A program made the translations under genes and the position numbers. A DNA stretch of 64,000 nucleotides from Spartobacteria bacterium AMD-G4 (lineage in GTDB: Bacteria > Verrucomicrobiota > Verrucomicrobiia > Chthoniobacterales > Terrimicrobiaceae), in contig NEUK01000062.1 in NCBI GenBank assembly GCA_002290555.1, positions 1 to 64,000 on the forward strand. Direction: 5' to 3'. The notes beneath the pieces are model-generated. The model made no database searches, was not told where the DNA came from, and was given only the letters and a program-made list of their open reading frames with translations. This document shows, in pieces, positions 27,280 to 38,220 of the stretch (position 1 is the first letter of the stretch; each line of letters opens with the position of its first letter).

Positions 27280-28091
27280 AAATCCATCCCACAGCCATCG
27301 TCTCACCCGAAGCCCGTCTGGGCGAAAATGTCGAAGTCGGTCCTGGAGCCATCATCGGAGCGGGGGCAGTCATCGGAGCGGGCTGTGTAATCCATGCGCA
27401 CGCCGTCATTGATGGAGACACGACACTTGGCGAAGGCAACACTGTGGGCTACGGCGCCATCATTGGCGCGCCGCCTCAAGACTACGCCCACTCACCCGAG
27501 ATCAAAAGTTCGGTGGTCATCGGCAACCACAACCGCATCCGCGAATATGTGACGATCCATCGCGGCACAAAAGAAGGCACCGAGACGCGTGTGGGCGACA
27601 AGTGTTTCCTCATGGTCGGCTGCCATCTTGGGCACAATGTGCAGGTCGGCAATGAGGTCGTGATCGTGAACAACTGCCTGCTCGGTGGGTATGTGCAGGT
27701 TGGCGATGGAGCTGTTCTCGGCGGCGGTGCGGTTTTCCATCAATTCGTTCGTGTGGGAAAGCGTGCCATGATCGCCGGAGGCTCGCAGTTCAACAAAGAC
27801 ATCCCTCCGTTTTCGATGGCCCAGCTCTTCAATCTTCTGTCGGGCATCAACATCATCGGCCTGCGCCGAGCGGGCTTCAAAGCCGTAACGCGCACGGAAA
27901 TCCGCCGCGCGTTCAAACTCGTTTTTAGAAGCGATATGCCAGTGAAAGCCGCGCTTGAAAAGGCCCGCGAGTCGGAATGGGGCCCCGAGGCCCAGGAATT
28001 CTTCGACTTCATCGCCTCCTCCAAACGCGGCTGCGCAACGAGCAATCTTGCCAAGGGACAGGTCATTCCGCTCGAAGATATCGTCGAGTAA
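27276..28091 (+). CDS. lpxA: UDP-N-acetylglucosamine O-acyltransferase
   Basis: 271 residues. The N-terminal two thirds is a left-handed beta helix of hexapeptide repeats; the catalytic histidine is His120 in GCHLGHN, matching His125 of E. coli LpxA. The C-terminal helical part (INIIGLRRAGF) is typical of LpxA and distinguishes it from LpxD. It adds the first acyl chain to UDP-GlcNAc in lipid A synthesis in the cytoplasm. Its usual partners (lpxD, fabZ, lpxB) are absent; it is coupled to radC instead. Confidence 0.95.
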   Translation: MKIHPTAIVSPEARLGENVEVGPGAIIGAGAVIGAGCVIHAHAVIDGDTTLGEGNTVGYGAIIGAPPQDYAHSPEIKSSVVIGNHNRIREYVTIHRGTKEGTETRVGDKCFLMVGCHLGHNVQVGNEVVIVNNCLLGGYVQVGDGAVLGGGAVFHQFVRVGKRAMIAGGSQFNKDIPPFSMAQLFNLLSGINIIGLRRAGFKAVTRTEIRRAFKLVFRSDMPVKAALEKARESEWGPEAQEFFDFIASSKRGCATSNLAKGQVIPLEDIVE

Positions 28092-28146
28092 TCTGCAAAA
28101 AAATCCTTCGCGCAGGGCATCGCTTTACTCATACTTCGCTCTTCAT

Positions 28147-29208
28147 ATGCGAACACCACTCTTCGACCAACACCTTGCCACCGGCGGCCGTATGGTCGAG
28201 TTCGCAGGCTGGGAAATGCCCGTGCAATACACCGGAATCCTCCAAGAACACAAAGCCGTTCGCGAGGCCTGCGGGGTTTTCGACATCTCGCACATGGGCG
28301 AGTTTTTCGTGAGCGGCACTGGGGCCACGGCTTGGCTCGATGGATTGCTCACAAACAATCTTTCCTCACTTCCGATCGGCCACGCCCAATACACCATTCT
28401 CCTCAATGAGCGCGGCGGCGTGATCGACGACCTCATCGCCTACCGCCTCGGCGAAGAAAATTATCTCCTCATCGTGAATGCCGCCAAAATCCCGGAGGAC
28501 GCCGCTTGGCTACAGAAACATGCCGCGCCGGGCGTTGATTTTACGGATCGCAGCAAGGATTTTGCCGCGTTGGCAATCCAAGGCCCGCAAGCAGCCTCTG
28601 TTTTTGAAAAGCTTTTTCAGCGCCCCATGCCGACAGAACGCAACCGGGTCGAGGAAATCCAGCCCGGCCGGGCGTTCATTGCTACCACAGGCTACACTGG
28701 CGAGGCGGGATTCGAATGGGTCATGCCTGCCACCGAGGCTGCCGCTGCTTGGCACGCCGCCCTCGATGCGGGAGCAGTGCCCTGTGGTCTCGGTGCCCGT
28801 GACACGCTTCGCCTTGAAATGTGCTATCCACTCAACGGTTCCGACCTCTCGCCGGACCGCACTCCGCTCGAAGCCGGGCTCGGATTCTTCGTCGATCTCA
28901 AAAAGCCCGCTTTCATCGGCCGCGATGTCCTCATTGCCCAAAAGACATCCATCCTTCCCCACAAGCTCTGCGCCCTCCGCGTTCTCGATAAAGCTCCGCC
29001 CGTGCGCCCGCACTACAAAATCTATGTCAACGGCGAGCCGGTCACTGAGACCACGAGCGGTGCCCTTTCTCCGAGCCTCGGCTACGGCATCGCCATGGCC
29101 TACATGCCGCCTGCCTACTGCGATATTGGGCAGGAAGTCGAAATCGAAGTGAGAGACCGCCGGTTCCGCGCCCAAGTTGTCAAAAAACCATTCTACAAAA
29201 AACCATGA
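28147..29208 (+). CDS. gcvT: Glycine cleavage system T protein (aminomethyltransferase)
   Basis: 353 residues. MRTPLFDQHLATGGRMVEFAG, FDISHMGEF, the folate-pocket region and the GLGARDTLRLEMCYPL block are classic GcvT. It transfers the methylene group from the lipoyl arm of GcvH to tetrahydrofolate, releasing ammonia. The ATG at 28147 is at the family's conserved N-terminus; the track's longer start reads through lpxA in another frame. Only 55 bases separate it from lpxA, too little for a glycine riboswitch. The stop overlaps gcvH as ATGA. Confidence 0.96.
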   Translation: MRTPLFDQHLATGGRMVEFAGWEMPVQYTGILQEHKAVREACGVFDISHMGEFFVSGTGATAWLDGLLTNNLSSLPIGHAQYTILLNERGGVIDDLIAYRLGEENYLLIVNAAKIPEDAAWLQKHAAPGVDFTDRSKDFAALAIQGPQAASVFEKLFQRPMPTERNRVEEIQPGRAFIATTGYTGEAGFEWVMPATEAAAAWHAALDAGAVPCGLGARDTLRLEMCYPLNGSDLSPDRTPLEAGLGFFVDLKKPAFIGRDVLIAQKTSILPHKLCALRVLDKAPPVRPHYKIYVNGEPVTETTSGALSPSLGYGIAMAYMPPAYCDIGQEVEIEVRDRRFRAQVVKKPFYKKP

Positions 29209-29585
29209 ACATTCCTGAAAACCTGCGCTATGCCGCCTCCCACGAGTGGATTCTCGTCGAAGGCAACACCGGATTGGTTGGCATCACCGACCATGCCCAA
29301 GCCGAACTCACCGACATCGTTTTTGCCGAGCCTCCAGCCATCGGGAAAACCGTGAAAGCCGGCGATGTCGCCGCTGTCGTGGAATCCGTAAAAGCCGCCA
29401 GCGACATCTACGCGCCGGTCACTGGCGAAGTCATCGAGCGCAACGAGGCCATCGAAGCCGATCCCTCGCTCCTCAACACCGATCCCTTCGGCGCGGGCTG
29501 GATTTTTAAAGTTCGCATCGCCGACGCCGCCGAACTCGCCGCCCTCAAAGACGCCGCCGCCTACCGGGAACAGATCGGAGCATGA
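29205..29585 (+). CDS. gcvH: Glycine cleavage system H protein
   Basis: 126 residues, normal size. The lipoyl-attachment lysine is Lys63 in VVESVKAASDIY; the flanking GITDHAQAELTDIVF and DPFGAGWIFKV are also conserved. It carries the aminomethyl intermediate between GcvP, GcvT and the dihydrolipoamide dehydrogenase. Its stop overlaps the start of a small unrelated gene, which separates it from gcvP. Confidence 0.97.
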   Translation: MNIPENLRYAASHEWILVEGNTGLVGITDHAQAELTDIVFAEPPAIGKTVKAGDVAAVVESVKAASDIYAPVTGEVIERNEAIEADPSLLNTDPFGAGWIFKVRIADAAELAALKDAAAYREQIGA

Positions 29586-29812
29586 CCCTCGCGGAGTTCG
29601 AGGATTTTCGCGAAGCCACCAAGCACATGACGGCCGTTCAACGCGCCGAGGCCTATGGCATCGATATTTCCCTGATCGACGAAAACCTTCGACTCACGCC
29701 CACTGAAAAAATCCGACAAAACGATATCGCCCTCAACCAAGCGGAAGCCCTTCAGACCGCCCTCCATCAAACCCGTGCCAAATCTGGAATCCATCGCCTC
29801 CCGCCTCGTTGA
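29582..29812 (+). CDS. Small hypothetical protein, probable remnant of a two-gene module
   Basis: 76 residues, mostly helical and charged. The segment IDENLRLTPTEKIRQNDIALNQ resembles a family of small proteins carrying an LTPTER(L/I)RxxD motif that, as I recall, commonly precede nucleotidyltransferase-fold partners in module-like pairs. Here the partner frame begins inside this gene at 29775 but stops after 21 codons. It sits between gcvH and gcvP, coupled to gcvH by ATGA, so it must be cotranscribed with the glycine cleavage genes. No function in glycine cleavage is known for it; an orphaned antitoxin-like protein is my inference. Confidence 0.6.
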   Translation: MTLAEFEDFREATKHMTAVQRAEAYGIDISLIDENLRLTPTEKIRQNDIALNQAEALQTALHQTRAKSGIHRLPPR

Positions 29813-29840
29813 GGCCAAGGTGGAGTTTGTTTGTCTGTAA
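29775..29840 (+). pseudogene. 5' stub of a nucleotidyltransferase-like gene
   Basis: From GTG 29775 the frame reads [20 protein letters not shown] and then TAA. The pattern 'LE-I---L-E--VEFV' is how many small nucleotidyltransferase-fold proteins begin, just before their GG(x)AA motif; here the body is missing and gcvP starts 50 bases later. The overlap with the preceding small gene is typical of such pairs. Too short for the ORF track; identification is by pattern only. Confidence 0.4.
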
Positions 29841-29890
29841 GGGGCTTTAAAAAACAACTCACACTGATCGCCAATCGTTACTTTTTTAAC

Positions 29891-32671
<2,781 letters not shown>

Positions 32672-32775
32672 GCCGCTGCGCGTAGCTTGGATGATCTGCT
32701 CCACAGTGTGCGCGAGGGAATCCCAAAGCTTTTCGCAAAACCACACAGGTGCATCGTTGATGATCGGCGTTGTTC

Positions 32776-32819
32776 AAGGCCTGCGGTGTAGCGGCAACCT
32801 CTACTTGGGCCTTTTTTTT
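32776..32819 (+). terminator. Probable terminator of the gcv operon
   Basis: AAGGCC (32776-32781) pairs with GGCCTT (32808-32813), with an inner GTAG/CTAC pairing, and eight T residues follow. The hairpin has an internal loop, so it is weaker than the typA terminator. The rest of 32672-32923 shows no gene. Confidence 0.5.
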
Positions 32820-32923
32820 CATGGGTTCGATGTCATGCGCGATTGCTGAAGGCTCTCGGGTTTCACCTCGATTTGCGATCGGGCCGAATTGGCGGATGTT
32901 TTGCTGCTCCACGAAGTATCCGG

Positions 32924-34252
32924 ATGAAAGAATTCGTTCCGAAAATTCCCAAAAAAAGCCTTGAGGCCATTGTGACAGTGGCCTTCGCCATTTTTATTCT
33001 ACTCTTCGCGGCGAACAATTGGTTCTCACATCTGACGAGCCAAAATCTTATCGATTCCATCGTTTGGGTGGATTTGAAACATGGACAACTTGATCTGGCG
33101 AAGGATGTGCAACTCGAGCTCAGGGCAGCAGAGTCCTCACTCCGCAGCTACGTCATTACGGGGAATTCCGCGAAGCGCGACGAGTATTTGAAAAAGTCGG
33201 CCACAATCATGGATGAGCGTTTTGCGAACCTGCTGGGAAGCGCCGCTGGTGAGGAGAAAATGCTCCACACACTCGACCGGATTGGAGAGCTGATCCGTCG
33301 TTGGCTGGACCTCTTGAACGAGTCCCACATGGCCTACGAGACAGGCTCGGGCGGCCAGAACCCGATTCACCGCAGAGGCGATTTGGTCATGCAGCAGATC
33401 ACCGCGGCCTTTCAGAAATTTGTTTCCGACCAGCATGAAATCCTTCAGTCGCGGATCCTGGAGCGGAAAAATGAATCCGAGCGGCTCATGTATGCCATGC
33501 TGGCAAGCGGTGTGCTGGCGTTGGCCATTGCGGGGCTTGCCTTGACGGTGATTCTGCGTGGGCTCTACCGACATCGCGAGGCTGAGAAAAAAAGTCGAGT
33601 CAGCCTTGAGGAAAAGGAGACGCTTTTGAAAGAGATCCACCACAGGGTGAAAAACAACCTTCAAATCATTTCCAGCGTGCTTCTGCTGCAGGCCTCCAAG
33701 TTGAAGGATGCCGAGGCGGCCGAGATTTTTTCCGAGTGCCGGGAGAGAATCCAATTCATGGCCCGCCTGCACGAGCAACTTTATACCTCTGGCAACCTCC
33801 AGCGAATTGAATTTGGGAAGAATCTCGCTGAGATCGGGGAAACACTTTTGCATTCTCACAATCCCACCGGATGCCAATTGACCCTCGAGACGAGTATCGA
33901 TCCGCTGGAGCTTGATGTGGATACTTCACAAGTCCTCGGTTTGCTTGCCACCGAGCTGCTTTTGAATTCTCTGAAACACGGATTCACAGGCCGCAAGACA
34001 GGAACGATCCGCGTCGAGCTTCACGGAGGCGACAAAAACAGCATGGTCATCAGCGATAACGGAGTCGGACTCCCCGTCCATTTCGATAGCCTGAAAAGTG
34101 GCCGCATGGGCATGAATCTCGCGCAGGCACTCGCAAGGCAGATTGGTGGTGAAGCGGTCTTTTCCATCAACGAGGGCGGCGGAACTCGCGTGGTGGTGGG
34201 GTTTTCCCTTGAGTCCACCTTGAAAACAGACGCTGCCAGGCGACATTCCTAA
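32924..34252 (+). CDS. CHASE3-type sensor histidine kinase of the HisKA_2 family
   Basis: 442 residues: membrane segment 1 (about 15-35), a periplasmic helical domain (40-180, SSLRSYVITGNSAKRDEYL, the CHASE3 pattern), membrane segment 2 (about 188-210), a linker, then HisKA_2 (EIHHRVKNNLQIISSVL, His239/His240) and an HATPase domain (ELLLNSLKHGF, DNGVGLP, GMNLAQAL). Kinases of this type usually pair with receiver-only regulators, and one lies one base downstream. The ATG at 32924 places the first membrane segment near the N-terminus; the track extension is rejected. The signal sensed is unknown. Confidence 0.9.
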   Translation: MKEFVPKIPKKSLEAIVTVAFAIFILLFAANNWFSHLTSQNLIDSIVWVDLKHGQLDLAKDVQLELRAAESSLRSYVITGNSAKRDEYLKKSATIMDERFANLLGSAAGEEKMLHTLDRIGELIRRWLDLLNESHMAYETGSGGQNPIHRRGDLVMQQITAAFQKFVSDQHEILQSRILERKNESERLMYAMLASGVLALAIAGLALTVILRGLYRHREAEKKSRVSLEEKETLLKEIHHRVKNNLQIISSVLLLQASKLKDAEAAEIFSECRERIQFMARLHEQLYTSGNLQRIEFGKNLAEIGETLLHSHNPTGCQLTLETSIDPLELDVDTSQVLGLLATELLLNSLKHGFTGRKTGTIRVELHGGDKNSMVISDNGVGLPVHFDSLKSGRMGMNLAQALARQIGGEAVFSINEGGGTRVVVGFSLESTLKTDAARRHS

Positions 34253-34253
34253 C

Positions 34254-34661
34254 ATGGAACCAACACGCATTTTGATCGCCGAGGACGAGGCGATCATCGC
34301 CACCGCTTTAAAGAGCGAACTTGTCTCGCTCGGCTACGAGGTGGTGGGGATCACGGATACCGCCGAGGATGTCGTCCGCGCCGCGGGCGAGTTGAGCCCG
34401 GATGTCGTCTTCATGGACATCACCCTGAAGGGCGTGCTCGACGGCATCACCGCCGCCGTGGCCATACGGGGCCGGACTGGTGCACCGGTTGTTTTCCTGA
34501 CGGCTCATGCGGATGATAAAACCATGAAGCGTTCGGTTTTTGCCGGGCCTTTTGAATACATCCTCAAACCATTCACTCGAAAAGAGCTTCAAACAGCAGT
34601 GGAGGTTTCGCTCCAGAAGCGCCAGGCGGAGCTTCAAGCCCGGGCAAATTTAAAGCCCTGA
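34254..34661 (+). CDS. Receiver-only response regulator
   Basis: 135 residues, receiver domain: acidic residues in LIAEDEAIIA, phospho-acceptor Asp55 in VVFMDITLKGVLDGI, Thr in FLTAHAD and Lys in YILKPFTRKEL. The MDI-L-G-DGI motif is characteristic of regulators partnered with HisKA_2 kinases. The short helical tail (VSLQKRQAELQ) carries no output domain. Directly follows the kinase gene; the pair likely forms one pathway whose final output is encoded elsewhere. Confidence 0.92.
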   Translation: MEPTRILIAEDEAIIATALKSELVSLGYEVVGITDTAEDVVRAAGELSPDVVFMDITLKGVLDGITAAVAIRGRTGAPVVFLTAHADDKTMKRSVFAGPFEYILKPFTRKELQTAVEVSLQKRQAELQARANLKP

Positions 34662-34712
34662 GATTTTATCCCCGCCTCGCTTTCGTGGGTGGAATCACCG
34701 AGATTTTTGCAA

Positions 34713-36983
34713 ATGGCAATCGATCCGGTCTGTGGCATGGAGGTGGACGAGTCTACGGGACTTCGCGGCGAGCGCGCAGGCGAGGAGTTTTATTTTTGTT
34801 GCGAGCATTGCCGGCAAAAATTTTTGCAGCCCCAGACAGAATCAAAGCCGATTGGTCAAAATGCCATCTACACCTGTCCGATGCACCCCGAGGTGCGGCA
34901 GGGGCGGCCTGGTGATTGTCCCAAGTGCGGCATGGCGCTTGAGCCCCTTGATACCGCGGCGGATGACTCCGGGGGAGGGGAAGTGCAGGATATGACGCGG
35001 CGCCTTGTGGTGTCCGTCCTTTTCGGCTTGCCGGTCTTTCTGTTGGCGATGGCGCATCTTGTTCCTGCCACTTCGGCCTTCGGGGACAGCGACGCTTCGC
35101 GCTGGCTGCAGTTTCTTCTCAGCGCTCCTGTGGTGGGTTGGTGCGGACTTCCTTTTTTCCTTCGGGGCTGGCGCTCTCTTTTTAGTGGGCATTGGAATAT
35201 GTTCACACTGATTTCCCTTGGCGTTGGCGCGGCATTTTTCATGAGCGCCGCTGCCATGCTGGCCCCAGATTTTTTTCCCGATGCCATGCGACATGCTGGC
35301 AAGGTGCCCGTTTACTTCGAGTCGGCGGCGGTCATCCTTGTGCTCATTCTTCTCGGGCAGGTTCTTGAGCTGCGTGCCCGTGGCAGGACAGGTGGCGCGG
35401 TTCGGGCCCTCTTGAATCTTGCCCCACCCGTCGCACGAAAGCTTACGGATGCCGGGGATGTGGAAATCTCACTGGCTCAGGTTCAGGTCGGTGATCGGCT
35501 GCGCGTTGTGCCAGGGGGCAGTGTTCCGGTTGATGGGTTGGTGATCCAAGGACGCTCGAGCGTTGACGAGTCGATGATCACCGGTGAGTCGCTGCCGATT
35601 GAGAAAAGCCAGGGCGATAAGGTCTCAGCTGGGACGCTTAACGGAGCGGGTTCGTTCGTCATGAGGGCCGAGCGCATAGGAGCCGACACGCTTCTCGGCC
35701 GTATCGTGCAAATGGTCGCGGATGCGCAGCGCACACGCGCCCCGATCCAAGGCCTTGCCGACAAGGTAGCCGGATTTTTTGTTCCACTTGTCTTGGCTGT
35801 TTCGCTTCTCACTTTCATCGTCTGGATCTGGATCGGACCCGAGCCGAGGCTGACCTATGCCGTCGTTAATGCCGTGGCTGTCCTCATTATCGCATGCCCC
35901 TGCGCGCTTGGACTTGCCACCCCGATGTCCATCATGGTTGCCGTGGGTCGCGGCGCCCGCGAGGGAGTTTTAGTGCGGGATGCTGCCACACTTCAGGAAT
36001 TGGAAAAAATCACGACCCTTGTGGTGGATAAGACAGGCACTCTCACCGAGGGGCGTCCCCGGCTTGTTGATTTGATTCCGGTGGACGGGATGGATTCAAA
36101 GGAAATGCTTCAACTCGCGGCATCCCTCGAGCAGGGCAGCGAGCATCCCCTCGCCGATGCCGTCGTCCAAGCCGCGCAGGGCCTTCCGCTTTTACCCGCC
36201 TCCAACTTCCGCTCTGTGTCCGGCGGCGGGGTGATCGGTGACATCGCAGGTCGTAAAGTCGTCATTGGAAAGGCGGATTTTTTGCGGAATGAAAATGTCG
36301 ATGGCCTGGAACCCCTTGAATCCCGGGCTGTGAAGCTTCAAGAGGACGGCAAATCGATTCTTTTTTTTGCAGCGGATGGGCGAGCGCTTGGGTTGATGGC
36401 TGTCGTCGATCCCATAAAACCAACCACTCCCCTTGCCCTGCGAGACCTTCAGGAAATGGGCCTGAAAATCACGATGCTCACGGGTGACAGCGGACGCACT
36501 GCTGCCGCAGTGGCGCGGCAACTTGGCTTGGACTCCTTTGAATCCGGCATCGAACCCCTCGCCAAGGCGGCTTTTATCAAAAAGCTTCGCACCAATGGCG
36601 AACGCATTGCCATGGCTGGCGATGGCATTAACGACGCCCTGGCACTCAGTGAGGCGCATGTCGGCATCGCCATGGGAAATGGAACAGATATCGCCATCCA
36701 AAGCGCAGGCATCACTCTTGTGAGGGGTGATCTCCTCGGCATCGTGCGGGCCATCCACTTGAGTCGCGATACCATGAGGAATATCCGACAGAATCTTTTC
36801 TTGGCTTTCCTTTACAACACCGTCGGAATACCGATCGCCGCCGGCGCGCTTTACCCAGTCTTCGGCTTGTTGCTGAGCCCGATCTGGGCAGGTGCCGCTA
36901 TGAGTGTGAGTTCCGTATGCGTCATTGCCAATGCGCTGAGACTCGAGCGTGCCAAGGGGAATCGTCAAATATCAGAAATATGA
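34713..36983 (+). CDS. Heavy-metal (Cu/Ag-type) P1B ATPase with YHS and metal-binding N-terminus
   Basis: 756 residues. N-terminal YHS domain (DPVCGMEVD... CCEHCRQKF), then a heavy-metal-binding zinc-ribbon-like module (YTCPMHPEV... CPKCGMAL), eight membrane segments, the CPC metal site (Cys395-Pro-Cys397), TGES, phosphorylation site DKTGT (Asp439) and GDGINDA. This is the layout of CopA/SilP-like exporters, moving Cu(I) or Ag(I) out of the cytoplasm. The ATG at 34713 starts right at the YHS domain; the track's GTG at 34689 adds eight residues. No copper chaperone or CueR-like regulator is adjacent. Confidence 0.93.
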   Translation: MAIDPVCGMEVDESTGLRGERAGEEFYFCCEHCRQKFLQPQTESKPIGQNAIYTCPMHPEVRQGRPGDCPKCGMALEPLDTAADDSGGGEVQDMTRRLVVSVLFGLPVFLLAMAHLVPATSAFGDSDASRWLQFLLSAPVVGWCGLPFFLRGWRSLFSGHWNMFTLISLGVGAAFFMSAAAMLAPDFFPDAMRHAGKVPVYFESAAVILVLILLGQVLELRARGRTGGAVRALLNLAPPVARKLTDAGDVEISLAQVQVGDRLRVVPGGSVPVDGLVIQGRSSVDESMITGESLPIEKSQGDKVSAGTLNGAGSFVMRAERIGADTLLGRIVQMVADAQRTRAPIQGLADKVAGFFVPLVLAVSLLTFIVWIWIGPEPRLTYAVVNAVAVLIIACPCALGLATPMSIMVAVGRGAREGVLVRDAATLQELEKITTLVVDKTGTLTEGRPRLVDLIPVDGMDSKEMLQLAASLEQGSEHPLADAVVQAAQGLPLLPASNFRSVSGGGVIGDIAGRKVVIGKADFLRNENVDGLEPLESRAVKLQEDGKSILFFAADGRALGLMAVVDPIKPTTPLALRDLQEMGLKITMLTGDSGRTAAAVARQLGLDSFESGIEPLAKAAFIKKLRTNGERIAMAGDGINDALALSEAHVGIAMGNGTDIAIQSAGITLVRGDLLGIVRAIHLSRDTMRNIRQNLFLAFLYNTVGIPIAAGALYPVFGLLLSPIWAGAAMSVSSVCVIANALRLERAKGNRQISEI

Positions 36984-36992
36984 ACGAAAGTG

Positions 36993-37020
36993 TTGACTCC
37001 CCATCAAGTTTCCCTACCTT
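36993..37020 (+). promoter_or_regulatory. Possible promoter of rpmB
   Basis: TTGACT (36993-36998), a 16-base spacer and TACCTT (37015-37020), 14 bases before the rpmB ATG. The -10 box is weak but keeps the TA---T pattern also seen before lptD. Confidence 0.35.
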
Positions 37021-37034
37021 CGGCTGTCCATCTT

Positions 37035-37301
37035 ATGTCTAGAAAGTGCAGCATCACAGGGGCCAAGCCCGTTCGCGGATCCAAAATCCACCGTCGCGGT
37101 CTCGCGAAGAAAAAAGGCGGCATCGGTATGCATGTCACAGCCGTGACAGCTCGCTACTTTGTGCCAAACCTTAAAACCAAACGCGTCTGGGTTCCCGAGC
37201 TCAAAAAGTTCGTTACGGTCAAGGCCACTGCCCGAGCCTTCAAGACGATCTCGAAAAACGGTGCCTACAAAACTTTGGCGGCCGCCGGTCTTGTAAAATA
37301 A
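37035..37301 (+). CDS. rpmB: 50S ribosomal protein L28
   Basis: 88 residues. MSRKCSITGAKPVRGSKIHR is the typical L28 N-terminus, and the basic middle and C-terminal LAAAGLVK follow. It is a structural protein of the large ribosomal subunit. The single cysteine at the N-terminus suggests a zinc-independent form. It stands alone with a clean terminator; rpmG is not next to it. The track start at 36990 is too early. Confidence 0.96.
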   Translation: MSRKCSITGAKPVRGSKIHRRGLAKKKGGIGMHVTAVTARYFVPNLKTKRVWVPELKKFVTVKATARAFKTISKNGAYKTLAAAGLVK

Positions 37302-37325
37302 TTTCCAAGCTCTGTTTTTTTATTT

Positions 37326-37363
37326 CTCTCCGTGGGGTCCACTCCTCACGGAGAGTTTTTTTT
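37326..37363 (+). terminator. Intrinsic terminator of rpmB
   Basis: CTCTCCGTG (37326-37334) pairs perfectly with CACGGAGAG (37347-37355) across a 12-base loop, followed by eight T residues. Confidence 0.92.
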
Positions 37364-37386
37364 GAAACCATGGCTCGAGTTTTCCC

Positions 37387-38220
37387 ATGATGGCAGATGA
37401 CAATTCCTCTATTTTTGTGCCATCATCTCCCATGCCTTTGCTGGAGGTTCAGAATTTAAAAACATGGTTTCCCGTGCTGGGAGGAGTATTGCGACGCAAG
37501 GTGGGAGACATCAAAGCGGTGGATGATGTTTCATTTGTCGTCGAGGCGGGATGCACAGTGGGCTTGGTCGGTGAGAGCGGGAGTGGAAAAACGACTGTCG
37601 GCCGCACGATCCTCAAACTCATCGCGTCCACCTCGGGCCGTGTTCTCTACAAAGGGAGCGATATTTTGCCGCTATCGGAACGGAGTTTTCGTCCACTCCG
37701 CCGTGAAATGCAGATGATTTTTCAGGATCCCTTCGGCTCGCTGAATCCACGCTTCACGATTGGCGAAATTGTTGGCGAGGCGCTGGAAATCCATTTTCCA
37801 CAAATGAACCGCAACGACCGCACCGCGCGCGTCGGGGATTTGCTGGGCCTTGTGGGACTCAAGCCCGACATGATGCGGCGTTATCCGCACGAGTTCAGCG
37901 GCGGCCAGCGCCAGCGCATCGGTATTGCCAGAGCCCTTGCCGTGGAGCCACGGTTTATCGTGTGCGACGAGCCTGTGAGTGCGCTGGATGTGAGCGTGCA
38001 GGCACAAATCGTGAACCTTTTGCAAGACCTGCAGGAGCAGTTTGGCATCGCCTACCTCTTCATCGCTCACGACCTCGCTGTGGTGGAACACATCAGCGAC
38101 CATGTGCTCGTCATGCACCATGGAAAAATCGTGGAGTCCGCCAGTGCCGAGGCGATCTACAACGATCCCCAAAACGAATACACAAAGACTCTCCTCTCAG
38201 CCGTGCCATCCATCGCCTGA
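37387..38220 (+). CDS. Oligopeptide/dipeptide ABC transporter ATP-binding protein (OppF/DppF-like)
   Basis: 277 residues. Walker [11 protein letters not shown]-loop [11 protein letters not shown], signature [15 protein letters not shown], Walker [13 protein letters not shown] and the switch histidine in [10 protein letters not shown] are all present. [11 protein letters not shown] is characteristic of the OppF/DppF subfamily. Such proteins energise peptide uptake with OppB, C and D, none of which is in the window, so its partners are unlinked. The stop overlaps the rodA start by one base (TGATG). Confidence 0.9.
   Translation: MMADDNSSIFVPSSPMPLLEVQNLKTWFPVLGGVLRRKVGDIKAVDDVSFVVEAGCTVGLVGESGSGKTTVGRTILKLIASTSGRVLYKGSDILPLSERSFRPLRREMQMIFQDPFGSLNPRFTIGEIVGEALEIHFPQMNRNDRTARVGDLLGLVGLKPDMMRRYPHEFSGGQRQRIGIARALAVEPRFIVCDEPVSALDVSVQAQIVNLLQDLQEQFGIAYLFIAHDLAVVEHISDHVLVMHHGKIVESASAEAIYNDPQNEYTKTLLSAVPSIA

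Noticed and set aside
24451-27306. 951-codon open reading frame antisense to dinG and radC
   Set aside because: It lies wholly opposite two clear genes with intact motifs, its translation is rich in His, Arg and Gly with no domain, and long antisense ORFs are expected from the codon bias of GC-rich genes.
28092-28146. Glycine riboswitch before gcvT
   Set aside because: Only 55 bases separate lpxA and gcvT, too short for either aptamer, and no GGA-rich aptamer core is visible.
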